From NCBI RefSeq assembly GCF_001746415.1, contig NZ_MEHJ01000001.1, positions 1,298,501-1,362,500 on the forward strand: 64,000 bases of DNA, read 5' to 3'. Of this stretch, positions 59,513-64,000 are shown one piece after another; within the stretch, counting starts at the first letter, position 1; each line of letters starts with the position of its first letter. Made by a program: the position numbers and the translations under genes. The stretch comes from Streptomyces agglomeratus (lineage in GTDB: Bacteria > Actinomycetota > Actinomycetes > Streptomycetales > Streptomycetaceae). The notes under the pieces were generated by a model, which was not told where the DNA came from, did no database searches, and worked only from the letters and a program-made list of their open reading frames with translations.

Positions 59513-60436
59513 ATGCAGCCAGAACCCGGAAGCCGAGTCGGTGACTCCGGCGGTCAGGTCGCCGAGCGGGTGCGCCGGGTAATCGGCGCCACCGGAGTGA
59601 GCCAGCGCGAGTTCGCCCGACGGGTCGCCATGGATGCGTCAAAACTGTCACGTTCGCTCAGTGGTGTGCGCCGGTTCACCGTGGCCGAATTGGTCCGCAT
59701 CGCCGCTACGGCCGAAGTGGACGTCGGATGGCTGCTCGGCTCCCCCGGCGGAACTTCCGCGAAGCCCTCCGCCGTACGCCGCGGCCGCCCCGGCGCCGCC
59801 GCCGCGCCCCCCGAGGGCGGCAGGCCGCTCCAGATCGTCCGGGAGACCGTACGGCTGATCGCGGAGCGCGGATTCCACGCGGTACGGGTCGCCGACATCG
59901 CCGAGGCGTGCGCCACCAGTACGGCCGCCGTCCACTACCACTTCCCAGGCCGGGACGAACTGCTGGAAGCGGCGGTGCGCTGGTGCATGGACGAGGACAC
60001 AGCCCGGCGGGCGGCGGGGATCGCCGACGCCGGTGACGCGGCCGACGAGCTGCGCCGGCTCATCGAGCTCCGGACGCCGTACACCGCGCAGCGGCGCCGG
60101 CAGTGGAGCGTCTGGCTCGACCTGTGGGCGGAAGCCGCCCGCGGCACCGCCGTCGGCCGGCTGCACAACGCCTACCACCGGCAGTGGCGGGCCACGGTCA
60201 CCGACGTCCTGCGGCGCGGCGTCGGCCAGGGCGTCTTCCGTCCGACCACGGACCCGGACGCCGACGCGCTGCGGCTGACGGCGCTGATCGACGGCCTGGC
60301 CGCCCAGGTCCTGGCCGTCGCACCGGGCGCGACGGCCGGCACGAGCCCCGCGGACATGCGGGCGGCGCTGCTCGCCTACGTGGACGTCACCTTGACCGCA
60401 CCGGGCCCGTCCCGCGGCTCTGCCGCGCGGTCGTAG
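59513..60436 (+). CDS. XRE-TetR fusion transcriptional regulator
   Basis: 307 aa with two DNA-binding domains. An N-terminal Cro/C1-type HTH (about 17-75) reads RRVIGATGVSQREFARRVAM and DASKLSRSLSGVRRFTVAEL. A Pro/Ala linker follows. A complete TetR repressor comes next (HTH about 105-155: TVRLIAERGFHAVRVADIAE, CATSTAAVHYHFPGRDELLE), then a helical ligand domain to about 295. The double-headed layout is uncommon. It is divergent from the terpene synthase, with a perfect palindrome between them. No strong ribosome site precedes the ATG. Confidence 0.88.
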   Translation: MQPEPGSRVGDSGGQVAERVRRVIGATGVSQREFARRVAMDASKLSRSLSGVRRFTVAELVRIAATAEVDVGWLLGSPGGTSAKPSAVRRGRPGAAAAPPEGGRPLQIVRETVRLIAERGFHAVRVADIAEACATSTAAVHYHFPGRDELLEAAVRWCMDEDTARRAAGIADAGDAADELRRLIELRTPYTAQRRRQWSVWLDLWAEAARGTAVGRLHNAYHRQWRATVTDVLRRGVGQGVFRPTTDPDADALRLTALIDGLAAQVLAVAPGATAGTSPADMRAALLAYVDVTLTAPGPSRGSAARS

Positions 60437-60517
60437 GGCAGATCGAGGAGACCGGCACCGGCATCGTCAGCCTCACCGCCGACCTGGGTGGGTCGTTCGA
60501 TCACCGCCGTGTGACGC

Positions 60518-61483
60518 TCAGGCTCCCGGACCGGGATCGGGCCTCACCGGCTCGCGCAGCCCCGCGCGGGCGGCTTCGAGCTGGGCGGCGAACGCGACGC
60601 CCAGGAAAAGCGCTATGCCGGTGAGGTTCGCCCAGAGCATCAGGGCGACGAAGGCGGTGAGCGGTCCGTACACCGCGCCGAAGGAGCCGCTCTCGGCGAC
60701 GTACAGGGCGAGCAGCCAGGTAGCCACCACCCAGAGCACCAGGTGGACGGCGGATCCGACAGCGAGCCAGGTGTAACCGGGCTGGTCACGCCGCGGTGCC
60801 CAGCGGAAGATCACCGCGGACGCCAGCAGGGCGAGGAGGACACCCACCGGAATCTGCAACGGACCCCACAGGTCGAGCAGCGACTCGGGCCACCGGAGAG
60901 CCTCCACCAGCGCGTCCCCCACCGCTTCTCCGGCGATGAGCACGAGGAAGCCCAGCACCATGGGGATCCCGGCGCCCAGAGCCAGCAGCAGGCTCCGTCC
61001 GTACTTCGCGAGGAAGGGACGGTCTCTCTCTATCCCGTAGATGCGGTTGCTGCCGCGCTCGATCTGCCCCATGGCAGAAGTGAGGTTCAGTACGGCGAAG
61101 GCCAGGCCGAGCCACATCGCGACCGCTATCGAGGTACTGCCGCCGGCGCTGCGCCGGGTGTCCGCGAGTGCCTCCTGGACCAGCTCGGTGCTCGCCCCGG
61201 GCACGATGTGTCCCAGGGTCAGCTCGACGACGCGCCCCACGCTCTCGGTGTGCACACTCGCGGCGACGCCCACCATGGCGATGGCGAACGGCACAGTACC
61301 CAGCACGACTTGGAAGGCCAACGACCGAGCGTGGCTGAACCCGTCGGCGTACCGGAACCGCGCAAAGGCATCGAGGAAGAGCTTGCGTCCCCCGTAGTGC
61401 CGTAGAGCGGTGAGGGCTTCGTCGCCGGAGAGTTCCTCCCCGATCATGTCCCGAGTCTGGGGGACATGCACCACAGTTCCCAT
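60518..61483 (-). CDS. YihY/BrkB family inner membrane protein
   Basis: 321 aa with about six membrane helices. Family features include FSHARSLAFQVVLGTVPFAI, FAVLNLTSAMGQIERGSNRI, RRDQPGYTWLAVGSAVH and FGAVYGPLTAFVALMLWANL. Once called RNase BN, this family is now regarded as membrane proteins of uncertain transport or permeability function. It is encoded just downstream of the rRNA operon on the same strand, after a strong terminator. Confidence 0.88.
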   Translation of the reverse strand: MGTVVHVPQTRDMIGEELSGDEALTALRHYGGRKLFLDAFARFRYADGFSHARSLAFQVVLGTVPFAIAMVGVAASVHTESVGRVVELTLGHIVPGASTELVQEALADTRRSAGGSTSIAVAMWLGLAFAVLNLTSAMGQIERGSNRIYGIERDRPFLAKYGRSLLLALGAGIPMVLGFLVLIAGEAVGDALVEALRWPESLLDLWGPLQIPVGVLLALLASAVIFRWAPRRDQPGYTWLAVGSAVHLVLWVVATWLLALYVAESGSFGAVYGPLTAFVALMLWANLTGIALFLGVAFAAQLEAARAGLREPVRPDPGPGA

Positions 61484-61547
61484 CGGACGCCAGCTTTCAT
61501 TCGAACCTGTTTGTTGTCCGCACAGAGACTACGAGCATTTTGGACGC

Positions 61548-61589
61548 AAAAAAGCCCCGGCCCCCGGACATAAGTCCGGGGGCCGGGGC
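61548..61589 (-). terminator. rRNA operon terminator
   Basis: Perfect 16-bp stem (61554-61569 with 61574-61589), loop ATAA, followed on the minus strand by six U. A textbook intrinsic terminator 3' of the 5S gene. Confidence 0.92.
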
Positions 61590-61599
61590 GTAAAAATTG

Positions 61600-61717
61600 T
61601 TCGGCGGTGTCCTACTCTCCCACAGGGTCCCCCCTGCAGTACCATCGGCGCTGAAAGGCTTAGCTTCCGGGTTCGGAATGTAACCGGGCGTTTCCCTAAC
61701 GCTATGACCACCGAAAC
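61600..61717 (-). rRNA. rrf: 5S ribosomal RNA
   Basis: About 118 nt on the minus strand. It begins GTTTCGGTGGTCATAGCG and ends CCGCCGAAC, with the internal CGCCCGGTTACATTCCGAAC block typical of actinobacterial 5S. The ends pair with each other. It lies between the 23S gene and the terminator; exact ends are within a few bases. Confidence 0.93.
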
Positions 61718-61795
61718 TCTATGAAGTTGAACAAACCGGAATCGGCACAGTTCGTTACTTCAGAACTAACACAGTGGACGCGAGCAACTGAGGAC

Positions 61796-64000
<2,205 letters not shown>

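Overview
The window is high-GC actinobacterial chromosome, almost certainly Streptomyces. The support is a HrdB-type principal sigma factor with a Lys/Ala-rich N-terminus, a complete conservon (sensor kinase, roadblock, DUF742, GTPase, P450), several SpoIIE-type phosphatases, two LAL-type LuxR regulators, rare in-frame TTA codons and a TTGACg/TAGGCT promoter. No phage, integrase, transposase or CRISPR array was seen.

Layout. 0-7.6 kb: a citramalate synthase with an extra C-terminal domain, a NarL-type two-component system divergent from a MacB/FtsX-type ABC transporter, then MerR and MarR regulators. 7.6-12 kb: a degenerate SpoIIE-like phosphatase and three small membrane or secreted proteins. 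12-26 kb: two tandem aminopeptidase P genes, the second translationally coupled to a large LAL regulator, then a compact biosynthetic locus. That locus has an ATP-grasp-like ligase, a broken leuA fragment, an MFS exporter with a TTA codon, a carboxylic acid reductase (A-PCP-R) and a luciferase-like monooxygenase. It has no NRPS condensation domain or PKS, and is the best candidate for an undescribed pathway; a small ligase-made peptide or acid reduced to an aldehyde is the working idea. 26-27.3 kb: a gene-poor interval with two tandem hairpins that covary.

27-40 kb: general functions. These are a lipoprotein, DUF4242, an alpha/beta hydrolase, a quinone-oxidoreductase-like enzyme, a GlxA-type regulator, an S9 peptidase overlapping a glutamine amidotransferase of the N-acetylglutaminylglutamine type, an MpaB-like protein, DoxX, TauE and a secreted subtilase. 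40-48 kb: a second LAL regulator in an operon with two SpoIIE-type phosphatases, a signalling block. 48-53 kb: tRNA-Pro(GGG), DUF309, cobF, cobK, hrdB and two small membrane proteins.

53-60 kb: the conservon, whose P450 lacks the ExxR motif, convergent with a class I terpene synthase, followed by an XRE-TetR fusion regulator beside a perfect 20-bp palindrome. 60.5-64 kb: a BrkB-family membrane protein and, on the minus strand, the 3' end of an rRNA operon (5S and partial 23S) with a strong terminator.

All calls come from reading the sequence. No database search was run, so family names rest on recognised motifs and gene order.
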